From contig CANSJQ010000003.1 in assembly GCA_947647275.1 (NCBI GenBank), positions 1 through 64,000 of the forward strand: a stretch of DNA of 64,000 nt, read 5' to 3'. The DNA comes from an uncultured Clostridiaceae bacterium. Lineage in GTDB: Bacteria; Bacillota; Clostridia; TANB77; CAG-508. This document shows positions 1 to 8,926 of this stretch, one piece after another (positions within the stretch are counted from its first letter, which is position 1; the number at the start of each line of letters is the position of its first letter). The translations under genes were made by a program, and so were the position numbers. The notes under the pieces were generated by a model. The model saw only the letters and a list, made by a program, of their open reading frames with translations, was not told the DNA's origin and did not search any database.

Positions 1-2
1 AT

Positions 3-47
3 AAGCCCTTTTAGGGCAAGTTCAAACCACGCGTTTTACACGTGGTT
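3..47 (-). terminator. paired hairpins downstream of the vanW-like gene, possible terminator
   Basis: Two short inverted repeats lie just after the stop of the minus-strand gene: AAGCCC/GGGC and ACCACG/CGTGGT. There is no clear U tract, so a terminator role is only inferred from position. Confidence 0.35.
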
Positions 48-51
48 ATGA

Positions 52-714
52 TTATTCTTCAACTTGAACAATAGTTGCTGTTATATTTTTATCATCAGTA
101 CTTATATTAATTTTTATTTTATGATCAGTAGTATTCTTAAATTTAAAATCTAAAGAGCCATAAGAAACAGCTGCATCTTTACCTTTAGGAACATAACTAA
201 CTTCTTTACCATGTTCACTTCTTTCAATAACTGTAAGAGAAGGAATGGCAAGAACAGCATTATATAAAGTACTACTTACTTGACAATTTCCACCGCCAAT
301 ACCTGTTTCAGTTTTATGATCTATAATAATTTTAGCTTCTTGATACCCTCTTTCAGCTGTGGGTTTTCCAACTATTCCATTAAAAGAAAAAGTTTCATTA
401 GGGTTAATAATAGTTCCATTAATAATACCACATGTAATTCTAATATTTGTAAGTCTACCAGGAGAATTATCACCAATTACAGTTGAAAACGAAGCCATAG
501 GAGTTTGCTTTGGAGTAGAATTTTTATTATCTTCAATTTCAGTATTGGTATTATCATTAGTATTGGTATCAGTAGAAGTTCTAGAAGCAGAAGAATCATT
601 ATTAGATTGACTTATATTCATAGAATTATCTCTAGTAAAAAAATAAATAATAGCTCCAATTATAATAGCAAGAGCAACAATAATTAAAATATATTTAACC
701 TTTGAATTTTTCAT
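52..714 (-). CDS. VanW-family membrane-anchored protein
   Basis: The 220-residue product has one N-terminal membrane segment (about residues 8-26), a Ser/Thr/Asn-rich linker (30-72) and a VanW-type domain from about residue 75. The family signature GGGNCQVSSTLYNA is at 140-153, followed by ERSEHG and a YVPKG-DA-V motif. VanW proteins are found in many Firmicutes outside vancomycin clusters; their biochemical role is not settled. The protein is probably anchored facing the cell wall. The start follows an AAAAGGA ribosome site. It is divergent from tig and has no van neighbours, so resistance is not implied. Confidence 0.85.
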   Translation of the reverse strand: MKNSKVKYILIIVALAIIIGAIIYFFTRDNSMNISQSNNDSSASRTSTDTNTNDNTNTEIEDNKNSTPKQTPMASFSTVIGDNSPGRLTNIRITCGIINGTIINPNETFSFNGIVGKPTAERGYQEAKIIIDHKTETGIGGGNCQVSSTLYNAVLAIPSLTVIERSEHGKEVSYVPKGKDAAVSYGSLDFKFKNTTDHKIKINISTDDKNITATIVQVEE

Positions 715-828
715 AACACAATTTTCCTTTTTAAGTTTTATTTTTTAGTATGTACAGAAACATAAAAAATATGTAAAAATTAATATTATAATTAAGAAAA
801 AAATGTATATATTTTTTATGTTTAGTAC

Positions 829-856
829 TTGAAATATAAAAAAAATGTGATATAAT
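829..856 (+). promoter_or_regulatory. sigma-A promoter of tig
   Basis: TTGAAA and TATAAT are separated by 16 bases, with TGA directly before the -10 (extended -10). This fits transcription of tig starting about 30 bases before its ATG. Confidence 0.75.
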
Positions 857-895
857 AAACAAGCTTATTAAAAAACGTGAAAGGAAGATTAAGAA

Positions 896-2179
896 ATGAG
901 TGTTAAAGTAGAAAAAACAGAAAATGTAAATGAAGTAAAATTAAGCTTTGAAGTAGAAGCTGCAAAATTTGAAGAAGCAATTCAAAAAGTATATGCAAAA
1001 AGTGCAAAATATTTTAATATACCAGGGTTTAGAAAAGGTAAAGCTCCATATAAAATAGTTGAAAAACAATATGGCGCAGAAATATTTTATGAAGATGCAT
1101 TTAATGAAGTAGTACCTGAAATATATGAAAAAGAATTAACAGATGCAGGAATTATAGCAGTTAGTAGACCAAATATTGACATTACTCAAATGGAAAAAGG
1201 GAAAGACCTAATATTTACAGCAACAGTTCAAACAAAACCAGAAGTAGAACTTGGAAAATATAAGGGTATAGAACTTAAAAAAATAGAGTATAATGTAGAA
1301 GAAGAAAACATTAATCATGAATTAGGACATATGCAAGAACACAATGCAAGACTTGTAAATGTAGAAGACAGAAGCGTAGAAAGTGGAGATACAACAGTTA
1401 TAGACTTCGAAGGATTTGTAGATGGAGTAGCATTTGATGGTGGAAAAGCAGAAGGACACGAACTAGTAATAGGAAGTAACACATTCATACCAGGTTTTGA
1501 AGACCAAATAATAGGAATGAACATAGAAGAAGAAAAAGACATAAATGTAACATTCCCAGAAGAATACTTCTCTAAAGAATTAGCAGGAAAAGAAGCTACA
1601 TTTAAAGTAAAATTACATGAAATAAAGAAAAAAGAATTACCTGAACTAGATGATGAATTTGCAAAAGACGTAAGTGAATTCGATACTTTAGAAGAATTAA
1701 AAGCAAGCATAAAAGAAAAATTAGAAGAAGAAAATACATCAAAAGCAAAATATGAAACAGAAGAAGAAGCAATAAAAACAGTTTGTGATGATGTAAAAGT
1801 AGAAATTCCATCAGGAATGGTAGAAACAGAAACAGACAACATGATAAAAGAAATAGAACAAAGGTTAATGTACCAAGGCTTAAACCTAGAGCAATATCTT
1901 CAAATGATGAATAAAACTGAGGCAGATATAAGAAAAGAACTAGAAGAACAAGCAACAAGACAAGTAAAAGTAAGATTAGTACTAGAAGCAATAATAAAGA
2001 AAGAAAAAATAGAAGCAACTGAAGAAGAAATAAATGCAAAACTAGAAGAAATGGCAAATGCATATGGAAATAAAGTAGAAGATTTACAAAAAAATGAAGG
2101 ATTAGTAACATACATAACAGAAACAATAAAATCAGAAAATGCCATAAAATTCATAGTAGATAATGCAAAAATTAAATAA
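896..2179 (+). CDS. tig: trigger factor, ribosome-associated chaperone and prolyl isomerase
   Basis: The 427-residue product has the usual family length. The N-terminal ribosome-binding domain carries NIPGFRKGKAP at residues 41-51. An FKBP-type prolyl isomerase domain follows at about 155-240, with DFEGFVDG, and then the helical C-terminal substrate cradle. It binds at the ribosome exit tunnel and shields nascent chains. A GGAAG ribosome site precedes the ATG. It is followed by clpP and clpX, the classic tig-clpP-clpX order, here with one small unknown gene in between. A strong hairpin after the stop suggests that much transcription ends there. Confidence 0.97.
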   Translation: MSVKVEKTENVNEVKLSFEVEAAKFEEAIQKVYAKSAKYFNIPGFRKGKAPYKIVEKQYGAEIFYEDAFNEVVPEIYEKELTDAGIIAVSRPNIDITQMEKGKDLIFTATVQTKPEVELGKYKGIELKKIEYNVEEENINHELGHMQEHNARLVNVEDRSVESGDTTVIDFEGFVDGVAFDGGKAEGHELVIGSNTFIPGFEDQIIGMNIEEEKDINVTFPEEYFSKELAGKEATFKVKLHEIKKKELPELDDEFAKDVSEFDTLEELKASIKEKLEEENTSKAKYETEEEAIKTVCDDVKVEIPSGMVETETDNMIKEIEQRLMYQGLNLEQYLQMMNKTEADIRKELEEQATRQVKVRLVLEAIIKKEKIEATEEEINAKLEEMANAYGNKVEDLQKNEGLVTYITETIKSENAIKFIVDNAKIK

Positions 2180-2188
2180 AAAAGGGGG

Positions 2189-2240
2189 AAAGTTAGGGGT
2201 AAAAGTTTTATTAATATTTATTTTACCACTAACTTTTTAT
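2189..2240 (+). terminator. terminator-like hairpin after tig
   Basis: A 16-bp stem with one mismatch (arms at 2189-2204 and 2221-2236) is followed by a T run. It would end tig transcription. It also makes a start of the next gene upstream of it unlikely. Confidence 0.55.
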
Positions 2241-2261
2241 GTGAAAATAAAGAATAAATTT

Positions 2262-2648
2262 ATGGAAAATATAGAAGAAAAAGTAAAAAATGCAAAATAT
2301 GTATTTAGTTATTATAAAGGAAATTTATTAAAAGAAAATGAGGGAATAAATATTATTATTGCAGATGACTTAATATACAAGAGAATAAATGGTAATGTAG
2401 AATATTACATAGATGAAAGAATTTCAAAAGAAGTATTTAATCATATTAATCTTTATTTAGAAATTATTATAGAATTATCAGAAAAAGAAGAAGGGATTCA
2501 ATATTATAAAGATAAAGATTTTAGTAGAGACCAGATTATACTTGATATTAAAGATAAAAGTTACACAATTTCTAGAAAAGTTGATAATGAAGAAATAAGT
2601 AAATTCTATGACAAAATTATTTCGGAAATTTTAGAAATTGTTAAATAA
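2262..2648 (+). CDS. hypothetical protein between tig and clpP
   Basis: I do not recognise this 128-residue protein. It is Lys/Glu/Ile-rich and soluble-looking, with no clear motif. The reading frame is open further upstream to an ATG at 2163 that overlaps the end of tig and would add a hydrophobic N-terminal segment. That start lacks a ribosome site and runs through the tig terminator hairpin, so I prefer the internal ATG, although its AAAGAA site is also weak. It ends 16 bases before clpP, inside the tig-clpP-clpX group. Confidence 0.5.
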   Translation: MENIEEKVKNAKYVFSYYKGNLLKENEGINIIIADDLIYKRINGNVEYYIDERISKEVFNHINLYLEIIIELSEKEEGIQYYKDKDFSRDQIILDIKDKSYTISRKVDNEEISKFYDKIISEILEIVK

Positions 2649-2664
2649 AAAGGAGGAAAAGAAA

Positions 2665-3267
2665 ATGTTACAAAACAGTTTAGTACCATATGTTATTGAA
2701 CAAACAGCAAAAGGAGAAAGATCATACGATATATTCTCAAGATTATTAAAAGATAGAATTATATTTTTAGGAGAAGATGTAAACCCAACATCAGCTGGGT
2801 TAGTAATAGCACAATTATTATTCTTAGAATCAGAAGACCCAGATAAAGAAATATTTTTATATATAAATAGCCCAGGAGGATCTATTACAGATGGTATGGC
2901 AATAGTAGATACAATGAATTATATTAAATGTCCAGTAGCGACATACTGTGTAGGAATGGCAGCAAGTATGGGAGCAGTGCTATTAACATCAGGAGAAAAA
3001 GGAAGAAGATTTGCAACACCAAATTCAGAAATATTAATACATCAACCATTAATAGGCGGAAATGGAATTTCTGGTCAAACAACAGAAATAAAAATACATG
3101 CAGATCATATGGTAAAAACAAGAGAAAAATTAAACAAATTATTAAGTGACAGAACAGGTCAACCATTAGAAGTAATAGAAAAGGATACAGAAAGAGATAA
3201 TTACATGACAGCAGAAGAAGCATTAAAATATGGTTTAATAGATGGAATACTAGAAAAAAGACAATAG
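2665..3267 (+). CDS. clpP: ATP-dependent Clp protease proteolytic subunit
   Basis: The 200-residue product is a serine peptidase that forms the two-ring ClpP barrel and degrades substrates unfolded by ClpX. The catalytic serine is in GMAASMGA (Ser101), the histidine in EILIHQP (His126) and the aspartate in DTERD (about Asp174). The start is the ATG after a perfect AGGAGG; an in-frame ATG nine codons upstream lies before that site and is rejected. Its partner clpX follows after one repeat element. Confidence 0.97.
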   Translation: MLQNSLVPYVIEQTAKGERSYDIFSRLLKDRIIFLGEDVNPTSAGLVIAQLLFLESEDPDKEIFLYINSPGGSITDGMAIVDTMNYIKCPVATYCVGMAASMGAVLLTSGEKGRRFATPNSEILIHQPLIGGNGISGQTTEIKIHADHMVKTREKLNKLLSDRTGQPLEVIEKDTERDNYMTAEEALKYGLIDGILEKRQ

Positions 3268-3290
3268 AAGTAAAATCTAAAATTAACATT

Positions 3291-3403
3291 GTAGGGGTCG
3301 GACCCATGGGAGATCCGAGCTCCAACGAAATTGCTTAAATAAAATATAAAATTATAAGGAATTTCTTCGAAGAAGGGGTCGCTGGAATGCTACGACCCCT
3401 ATA
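3291..3403. repeat. dispersed palindromic element (GTAGGGGTCG family), long form
   Basis: Ends GTAGGGGTCG and CGACCCCTA are inverted repeats. The inner part has CAACGAAATTGCTTAAAT and AATTTCTTCGAAGAA blocks that recur in the copies at 8341 and 56764. It lies between clpP and clpX and has no coding capacity, so it looks like a MITE-like or REP-like element. Confidence 0.75.
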
Positions 3404-3450
3404 AAGAATTAGAAACCTTAATAAGGAAATAAAAAAGGAGAAAAGTTTTA

Positions 3451-4771
3451 ATGGCAAAAAAAGAAGATAATATTAGATGCTCATTTTGTGGAAAATCACA
3501 AAAAGGAGTACAAAGAATTATTGCAGGACCAGGAGTATTTATTTGTAATGAATGTATAAAATTATGTGGTGATATGTTAGAAGGAGAAGTATATGATGAT
3601 ACAGAAATAGCATATACACTAAATAATGAAAAAGAAAAGTTACCTAGTCCAGCAGAAATAAAAGAAATATTAGATAGTTATGTAATAGGTCAAGAAGATG
3701 CTAAAAAAACTTTGGCAGTAGCTGTATACAATCATTATAAAAGAATAAATAACCCTCAAGTAAATGATGACGATGTAGAGATTCAAAAAAGTAATGTCTT
3801 ATTATTAGGGCCAACAGGTTCACGGAAAAACACTTCTTGCACAAACACTTGCAAAAATACTTAAAGTACCATTTGCAATTGCAGATGCAACAACTTTAAC
3901 AGAAGCAGGCTATGTTGGTGAAGACGTTGAAAACATATTACTTAAATTAATTCAAAATGCAGAATATGATATAGAAAAAGCAGAAAAAGGAATTATATAT
4001 ATAGACGAAATAGATAAAATAACAAGAAAATCTGAAAATCCATCAATTACAAGAGATGTAAGCGGAGAAGGTGTACAACAAGCTCTGCTTAAAATAGTAG
4101 AAGGAACAACAGCATCAGTACCACCACAAGGGGGAAGAAAACATCCGCATCAAGAATTGCTACAAATAAATACAGAAAACATATTATTTATTTGTGGAGG
4201 AGCATTTGAGGGACTAGACAAAATAATAGATGAACGTACAGGTAAAAAATCTATTGGTTTTTCAGCAGAAGTAAAAAGTTCAAAAGAAATAGATAAATAT
4301 AAAATATATGAGCAATTATTACCACAAGATTTATTAAGATTCGGTTTAATTCCAGAATTTGTAGGAAGACTTCCAATAGTAGCAACTTTAAGAGAATTAG
4401 ACAAAGAAGCCTTGATAGATATTGTAACAAAACCAAAAAATGCAATTGTAAAACAATACAAGAAATTATTCAAATTAGACAATGTAGAATTAGAATTTGA
4501 ACAAGAAGCATTAGAAGCAATTGTAGAAAAAGCAATAGAAAGAAAAACAGGTGCTAGAGGTCTTCGTTCTATAATAGAAGAAATAATGAGAGATATAATG
4601 TTTGAAATCCCATCAAACCCATTAATAGAAAAATGCATAGTAACAAAGGAAACAGTAGTAAGTAAAGAAGCACCAAAAATAATAATAGACACAAATAGAA
4701 AAAAAGAACAAATTCAAATAAAAAAAGAAAGAAGAACAACAAATAGTAAAAACAATATTGAAACAGCATAA
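3451..4771 (+). CDS. clpX: ClpX ATPase, read through a +1 shift at CGGA
   Basis: ClpX unfolds proteins and feeds them to ClpP. The N-terminal zinc finger has Cys10, Cys13, Cys32 and Cys35. The standard frame stops after 137 residues because the Walker A motif reads GPTGS-CGG-AAA. Skipping the C at 3823 gives GPTGSGKT and an uninterrupted 439-residue ClpX with Walker [10 protein letters not shown], the sensor region and the C-terminal [11 protein letters not shown] block. No other break is present. The gene is complete apart from this base and is normally well expressed, so I call it functional with recoding, not a pseudogene. A terminator follows the stop. Confidence 0.9.
3823..3826 (+). other. 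+1 recoding site CGGA in clpX
   Basis: Codons read GGT TCA CGG AAA in the upstream frame. Dropping the C gives GGT TCA GGA AAA ACA, which is GSGKT of the Walker A loop. Without a shift a stop follows 12 codons later. Confidence 0.85.
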
Positions 4772-4780
4772 TAATATATA

Positions 4781-4807
4781 AAAAAGGACCTATAGGTTCT
4801 TTTTTTT
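4781..4807 (+). terminator. terminator of clpX
   Basis: AGGACC and GGTTCT pair (one G-U) across a TATA loop, followed by seven or more T. Confidence 0.8.
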
Positions 4808-4954
4808 GTTATTATATAAGTTGAAATTATATGGGTTTCACATTGGATAACCTATGTAGCAAATTGACTTTCTTATTTAAATATTAAAAATAGTTCTAAA
4901 TGAAAATAATAGGAATAATAATAGTAATATATATAAATAAAGGAGAGTATAAAA

Positions 4955-5344
4955 TTGAATAGTATTAATGAAAATGAATTTGTGAAAAATATAATAAGAA
5001 TAATAAAAGGAAGTATCATATCAATAATTTTAACACTATTATTATTACTTATATTTGCAATAATTTTAACAAATACTTCACTTGGAGAAAATATAATAAA
5101 TCCAGTAATTATAGTAATATCTGTAATAAGTATTTTAATAGGAAGTAGTATAAGTACTTTAAAAATAAGTAAAAATGGATTATTAAATGGGGGATTAGTG
5201 GGTATAATATATATACTAACAATTTATTTACTTTCTAGCATAACAAGCAGTGGATTTGGTATTAATTTATATTCAATAATAATGATAATTCTATCTATAA
5301 TAGCAGGAATGATAGGAGGAATTATAGGAGTTAATATGAAATAG
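4955..5344 (+). CDS. TIGR04086/YrzE-like small membrane protein
   Basis: The 129-residue protein has four predicted membrane segments, with Gly-rich helices at the end (AGMIGGIIG). The pattern and its position close to secD and secF match the TIGR04086/YrzE group of Firmicutes; its function is unknown. Translation starts at TTG after AGGAGAG. A REP-like palindrome begins at its stop codon. Confidence 0.6.
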   Translation: MNSINENEFVKNIIRIIKGSIISIILTLLLLLIFAIILTNTSLGENIINPVIIVISVISILIGSSISTLKISKNGLLNGGLVGIIYILTIYLLSSITSSGFGINLYSIIMIILSIIAGMIGGIIGVNMK

Positions 5345-5441
5345 GGACAATGGGACGGAGTTTTTGTCACTAGGGTTTTAGGGTTATTTTAGTCAAAAAG
5401 CTATTTAAACCCTAGTGACAAAAACTCCGTCCCATTGTCCC
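5344..5441. repeat. REP-like palindrome (GGGACAATGGGACGGAG family)
   Basis: Arms of about 31 bases form a near-perfect inverted repeat running from GGGACAATGGGACGGAG to CTCCGTCCCATTGTCCC. The same ends flank the transposase at 47205-48316 and recur at 35085. There is no coding capacity, so it is a likely non-autonomous copy. Confidence 0.85.
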
Positions 5442-5461
5442 TTTATCGTATATATAAAATT

Positions 5462-5500
5462 AATTCAACCAATTTACAAAAAATGGTTGAATTTTTATTT
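5462..5500 (+). terminator. intrinsic terminator
   Basis: ATTCAACCA and TGGTTGAAT form a 9-bp stem followed by TTTTATTT, before the HD-domain gene. Confidence 0.7.
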
Positions 5501-5536
5501 GTTTTAATATAAAATTATAAAATAATGGAGGAACAT

Positions 5537-6196
5537 ATGATAACTTTAGAACAAGTTAAGAAAAATGAAGAGGTACAAGAGCTAATTGAAGGAGCTCAAA
5601 GGCAAATGAATGCAATAGGCTATACAGAGCATTCATTTAGGCACATTTCTATTGTTTCAAATAGAGCAGGAAAAATTTTAGAAGCCTTAGGATATCCAAA
5701 AGAAAGGATTGAACTTGTAAAAATAGCGGGATATTTGCACGATATAGGGAATTGTGTAAACAGAGTTGACCATGCTCATACAGGTGCAGTACTTGCTTAT
5801 CAAATTTTAAAAGATATGGGAATGAATACTAAAGATAGAACAGAAATAATGATGGCAATAGGAAATCATGATGAGCAAACAGGAACAGCAGTAAATGATA
5901 TATCAGCAGCATTAATACTAGCAGATAAATCAGATGCACATAGAGATAGAGTAGTAAATACAAATATGTCTACATTTGATAAACATGATAAAGTAAATTA
6001 TGCTGTAACAAATTCAGAATTTAAAATTGATAGTAAAACAAGAGTTGCAACATTAGATTTAACAATAGATACAGAAATTTGCCCAGTATTAGACTATTTT
6101 GAAATATTTATGGATAGAACTATGATGAGCAAATATGCTGCAAAATATTTAAATATATGGTTTGAACTAATTATAAATGGAACAAAATTATTATAA
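5537..6196 (+). CDS. HD-domain phosphohydrolase
   Basis: The 219-residue protein carries an HDIG-type metal site: HSFRH, then GYLHDIGN and a later GNHDEQTG. Such proteins hydrolyse phosphate esters, often nucleotides or cyclic nucleotides; the substrate cannot be read from sequence. The start is the ATG seven bases after GGAGG; an in-frame ATG that contains the ribosome site is rejected. It precedes secD/secF, so it may be co-transcribed with the export genes. Confidence 0.8.
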   Translation: MITLEQVKKNEEVQELIEGAQRQMNAIGYTEHSFRHISIVSNRAGKILEALGYPKERIELVKIAGYLHDIGNCVNRVDHAHTGAVLAYQILKDMGMNTKDRTEIMMAIGNHDEQTGTAVNDISAALILADKSDAHRDRVVNTNMSTFDKHDKVNYAVTNSEFKIDSKTRVATLDLTIDTEICPVLDYFEIFMDRTMMSKYAAKYLNIWFELIINGTKLL

Positions 6197-6230
6197 TAAA
6201 TTGTATATTAAAACATAGGAGGAAGAAAAA

Positions 6231-7589
6231 ATGAAAATTAATAAAATTTTAAAAATAACTTTAATTACATTAGTAGTTATATTATTATCAATAATATCTT
6301 TTGTAGGAATTTATGTGAAAGATAAAGGTAGAATGGTAAATATAATTAAAGATTACAATTTGGGAATGGATTTAGAAGGTTATAGAAGAATAGATATAAA
6401 TGTAGATACTTCTAAAGAAAAAATAAATTATGATGAAGAAGGAAAAGTAATTGCTTCTACAGATACTACTAAAGTGGCATCATCTGAGGAAAAAGCAAAA
6501 AATGATGAGAGTGTATTAGTAAAAGAAAATTATAAGCAAACAAAAACTATTATAGAAAAAAGATTAAAAACAATGGGATTATCAGCTTATGAAATTAGGT
6601 TAAATGAAGAAAATGGAGACATAGTATTAAATATTCCAGAAGACGAAAATACAGATGTTATAGTATCACAAATAGCTTCTCAAGGAAAATTTGAAGTAGT
6701 AGATAAAGATACAAGCGAAGTATTAATGACAAATGACGACTTAAAATCTGTAAAAGCAGGATATGGAACAACCTCATATGGAACTACAACTGTATTTGTG
6801 AATATAGAGTTTAACAAAGAAGGAACAGAGAAATTTAGGAATATAACAAATACTTATGTTGCAACAAAAACAACCAATGAAGAAACTGGAGAAGAAACTA
6901 CAAAAAATAAAGAAATTACATTAAAACTAGATGGTGGAGCAATCATTACTACACATTTTGAAGAAGAAGTTACAAATGGAGTATTACAATTATCAGTAGG
7001 TTCAAGTTCTTCAAGTTCAGCAGAAGAAATGCAAGCTAGTTTAACAAATGCGAATAATTTATCAGCATTATTAAATAATGGAAAAATGCCAATAATTTAT
7101 GAAATAGCAAATAATCAATATATTGCATCAGAAGTAGAAAGTGATAATATAGCATTATTCGGTGCTTTAGCTATTCTTATATTAACTATAGGAATGGTAT
7201 ACTTAATAATAAAATATAAAGAAAAAGGAATATTATCATCTATTAGTTTAATAGGTTATATTGCAGCTTTATTACTAGTATTAAGATATACAAATATAGT
7301 AATAACAATATATGGTTTAGTAGCAATAATTTTATCAATATTTGTAACATATATAACAATAGTTAAAGTATTAGAGAACAATAAGAAAATGGAAAATATA
7401 GAAAGAGCATTTGAAAAAGCTATATTAAGGATAATGTTTATATTAGTACCAATAGCAGTAATAGCAGTAGTATTTGCATTTAATAGTTGGCTTTGGACAT
7501 TTAGTTTCGGAACAGTAATATTCTGGGGAATTGCAATTTCATTATTGTATAATGTAATAATTACAAGAGCATTATTACTAGAAAACTAA
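6231..7589 (+). CDS. secD: SecD-like protein translocase subunit
   Basis: The 452-residue protein has one N-terminal membrane segment, a long extracytoplasmic domain and five to six C-terminal membrane segments. The start of the periplasmic part, LGMDLEGYRRI, corresponds to the family LGLDLxGG motif but has lost the double glycine. SecD helps pull secreted proteins through SecYEG using the proton gradient. A GGAGGAAG site precedes the ATG and the SecF-like gene follows after 13 bases. The divergent motif lowers certainty about full function. Confidence 0.75.
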   Translation: MKINKILKITLITLVVILLSIISFVGIYVKDKGRMVNIIKDYNLGMDLEGYRRIDINVDTSKEKINYDEEGKVIASTDTTKVASSEEKAKNDESVLVKENYKQTKTIIEKRLKTMGLSAYEIRLNEENGDIVLNIPEDENTDVIVSQIASQGKFEVVDKDTSEVLMTNDDLKSVKAGYGTTSYGTTTVFVNIEFNKEGTEKFRNITNTYVATKTTNEETGEETTKNKEITLKLDGGAIITTHFEEEVTNGVLQLSVGSSSSSSAEEMQASLTNANNLSALLNNGKMPIIYEIANNQYIASEVESDNIALFGALAILILTIGMVYLIIKYKEKGILSSISLIGYIAALLLVLRYTNIVITIYGLVAIILSIFVTYITIVKVLENNKKMENIERAFEKAILRIMFILVPIAVIAVVFAFNSWLWTFSFGTVIFWGIAISLLYNVIITRALLLEN

Positions 7590-7602
7590 GGAGGAAAAGA
7601 AT

Positions 7603-8256
7603 ATGGAAAAGAAAAAAATAGCATATATAGTTTTAGCTTGTATTATTATAATAGGAATAATTGTAATAGCATTTGCAGGGTTTAACGTTAGTTTAAAATA
7701 TTCACCAAATAAACAAGTATCAGTTTATATAGGAAAAGAATTTGAAAGTAGTGACATTAAGAATATAGTTAAAGGGGTAATTGGAAACAGCAAAGTTATA
7801 GTCCAAAAAGTAGAACTATATGAAGAAATTGTAGCTATCACAGTAAAAGACATAACAGATGAACAAATTGAACAATTAAATGTTAAAATAAATGAAAAAT
7901 ATGGGTTAGAAAATACAGTTAAAGAAGATATAAAAGTAACACAAAATTCAAACCTAAGAATAAGAGATATTGCAAAGCCATTCATAATACCAGTAGCAAT
8001 ATCACTAGCAATTATTTTAATATATGCAGGAATACGTTTTAGAAAAATAAATATATTAGAAGTATTAGGAAAAATAATAGGAATGAATATATTGGGTGTA
8101 GCATTATTTGTAAGCATAATAGCAATAGTAAGAATACCAGTAAATGCACTAACAATTCCAATGTGTCTTGCAATATATGTAGTGGTTAGCTTAGCAGTAT
8201 TTAATGAATTAGAAGAAAAAACACAAAGAAGTATGCAAGAAGCAAAGAAAAAATAA
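7603..8256 (+). CDS. secF: SecF-like protein translocase subunit, short
   Basis: The 217-residue protein has an N-terminal membrane helix, an extracytoplasmic stretch beginning FNVSLKYSP and four further membrane segments. This is shorter than usual SecF (about 300 residues). Assignment rests on the tight operon with the SecD-like gene and on topology. It probably forms the SecDF complex in this lineage. A GGAGG site is present and a terminator follows. Confidence 0.65.
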   Translation: MEKKKIAYIVLACIIIIGIIVIAFAGFNVSLKYSPNKQVSVYIGKEFESSDIKNIVKGVIGNSKVIVQKVELYEEIVAITVKDITDEQIEQLNVKINEKYGLENTVKEDIKVTQNSNLRIRDIAKPFIIPVAISLAIILIYAGIRFRKINILEVLGKIIGMNILGVALFVSIIAIVRIPVNALTIPMCLAIYVVVSLAVFNELEEKTQRSMQEAKKK

Positions 8257-8273
8257 GAATAAAGTAAACAAAA

Positions 8274-8313
8274 AAGGACATATTTAATATTATATATTAA
8301 GATGTCCTTTTAT
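8274..8313 (+). terminator. terminator of secD-secF
   Basis: AAAGGACAT pairs with ATGTCCTTT, followed by TATT. The loop is itself AT-palindromic. Confidence 0.7.
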
Positions 8314-8340
8314 TATGGAGTAGGAAAATCTATTTAAAAT

Positions 8341-8454
8341 TGTAGGGGTCGCCGCCTTCGGAGACCAAAACTTCAACGAAATTGCTTAAATAAAATATAA
8401 AAATATGGGGAATTTCTTCGAAGAGCGGGTCGACAAAGGCGGCGACCCCTACAA
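8341..8454. repeat. dispersed palindromic element (GTAGGGGTCGCC family), long form
   Basis: TGTAGGGGTCGCCGCC and GGCGGCGACCCCTACA are terminal inverted repeats. The middle shares CAACGAAATTGCTTAAAT and GGAATTTCTTCGAAGA with the copy at 3291. Together with the next partial copy it fills the gene-free stretch between secF and the rhodanese gene. Confidence 0.8.
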
Positions 8455-8492
8455 AACAATAAAGAGAGTGAAGAGTACAAACCTACAATTCA

Positions 8493-8521
8493 ATGTAGGG
8501 GCAGGCCTTGCGTCTGCCCTT
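8493..8521. repeat. partial GTAGGGG-family palindrome
   Basis: TGTAGGGGCAG-GCCTTGC-GTCTGCCCTTA is a short imperfect palindrome with the same left end as the dispersed family. It is preceded by GAAGAGTACAAA, also seen near the copy at 53446. Confidence 0.6.
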
Positions 8522-8566
8522 AAACTTAAATAGAAAAATAATAAATATGAAAGGGAGAGACAAAAA

Positions 8567-8917
8567 ATGAATACAAAAATTTATAAAGCTATAAAAGGAA
8601 TATTAAAAAGAAATAGAGATTGCAAAACAAATGAAATAGATTACGAAAATGCGAAAGTAATATTAAAAAATGACAAAGAAGCAATTTTACTTGATGTAAG
8701 AAGTCCACAAGAATATAAAGAAGGGCATCTAGAATGGAGTATAAATATACCTTTATATGATCTTTCTAAGATGTCAGAAAATACTATAAAAAATAAAGAA
8801 TGTACAATTGTTGTGTATTGTCAATCAGGTAATAGAAGTAAAAAAGCAATTGATATACTTTCAAGTCAAGGTTATGAAAGCTTATATAACATAAAAGGTG
8901 GTTTAGATAATATCTAA
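8567..8917 (+). CDS. rhodanese-like domain protein
   Basis: The 116-residue single-domain protein has the rhodanese active-site loop YCQSGNRS with Cys85 as the persulfide-carrying cysteine, preceded by LLDVRSPQEY. Such proteins move sulfane sulfur, for example to cysteine-desulfurase pathways; the partner is unknown. The ribosome site is AAGGGAGAG. Its last codons overlap the end of the convergent ytxC gene inside a hairpin. Confidence 0.88.
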   Translation: MNTKIYKAIKGILKRNRDCKTNEIDYENAKVILKNDKEAILLDVRSPQEYKEGHLEWSINIPLYDLSKMSENTIKNKECTIVVYCQSGNRSKKAIDILSSQGYESLYNIKGGLDNI

Positions 8918-8926
8918 ACCCCTTTT
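8894..8926. terminator. bidirectional terminator shared by convergent rhodanese gene and ytxC
   Basis: GTTTAGATA and TATCTAAAC form the stem, extended by AAAAGG and CCTTTT on the flanks. The two stop codons lie inside the hairpin. Confidence 0.65.

Noticed and set aside
52..714. Vancomycin resistance locus
   Set aside because: Only a lone VanW-type domain; no vanA/H/X/Y/R/S neighbours.
1315..2154. Long open frames antisense to tig and other A-rich genes
   Set aside because: They are low-complexity Leu/Phe/Ser mirror images of real genes without ribosome sites.
3291..3403. CRISPR-like repeats among the GTAGGGG palindromes
   Set aside because: Copies are scattered kilobases apart and variable, with no regular spacers or cas genes.
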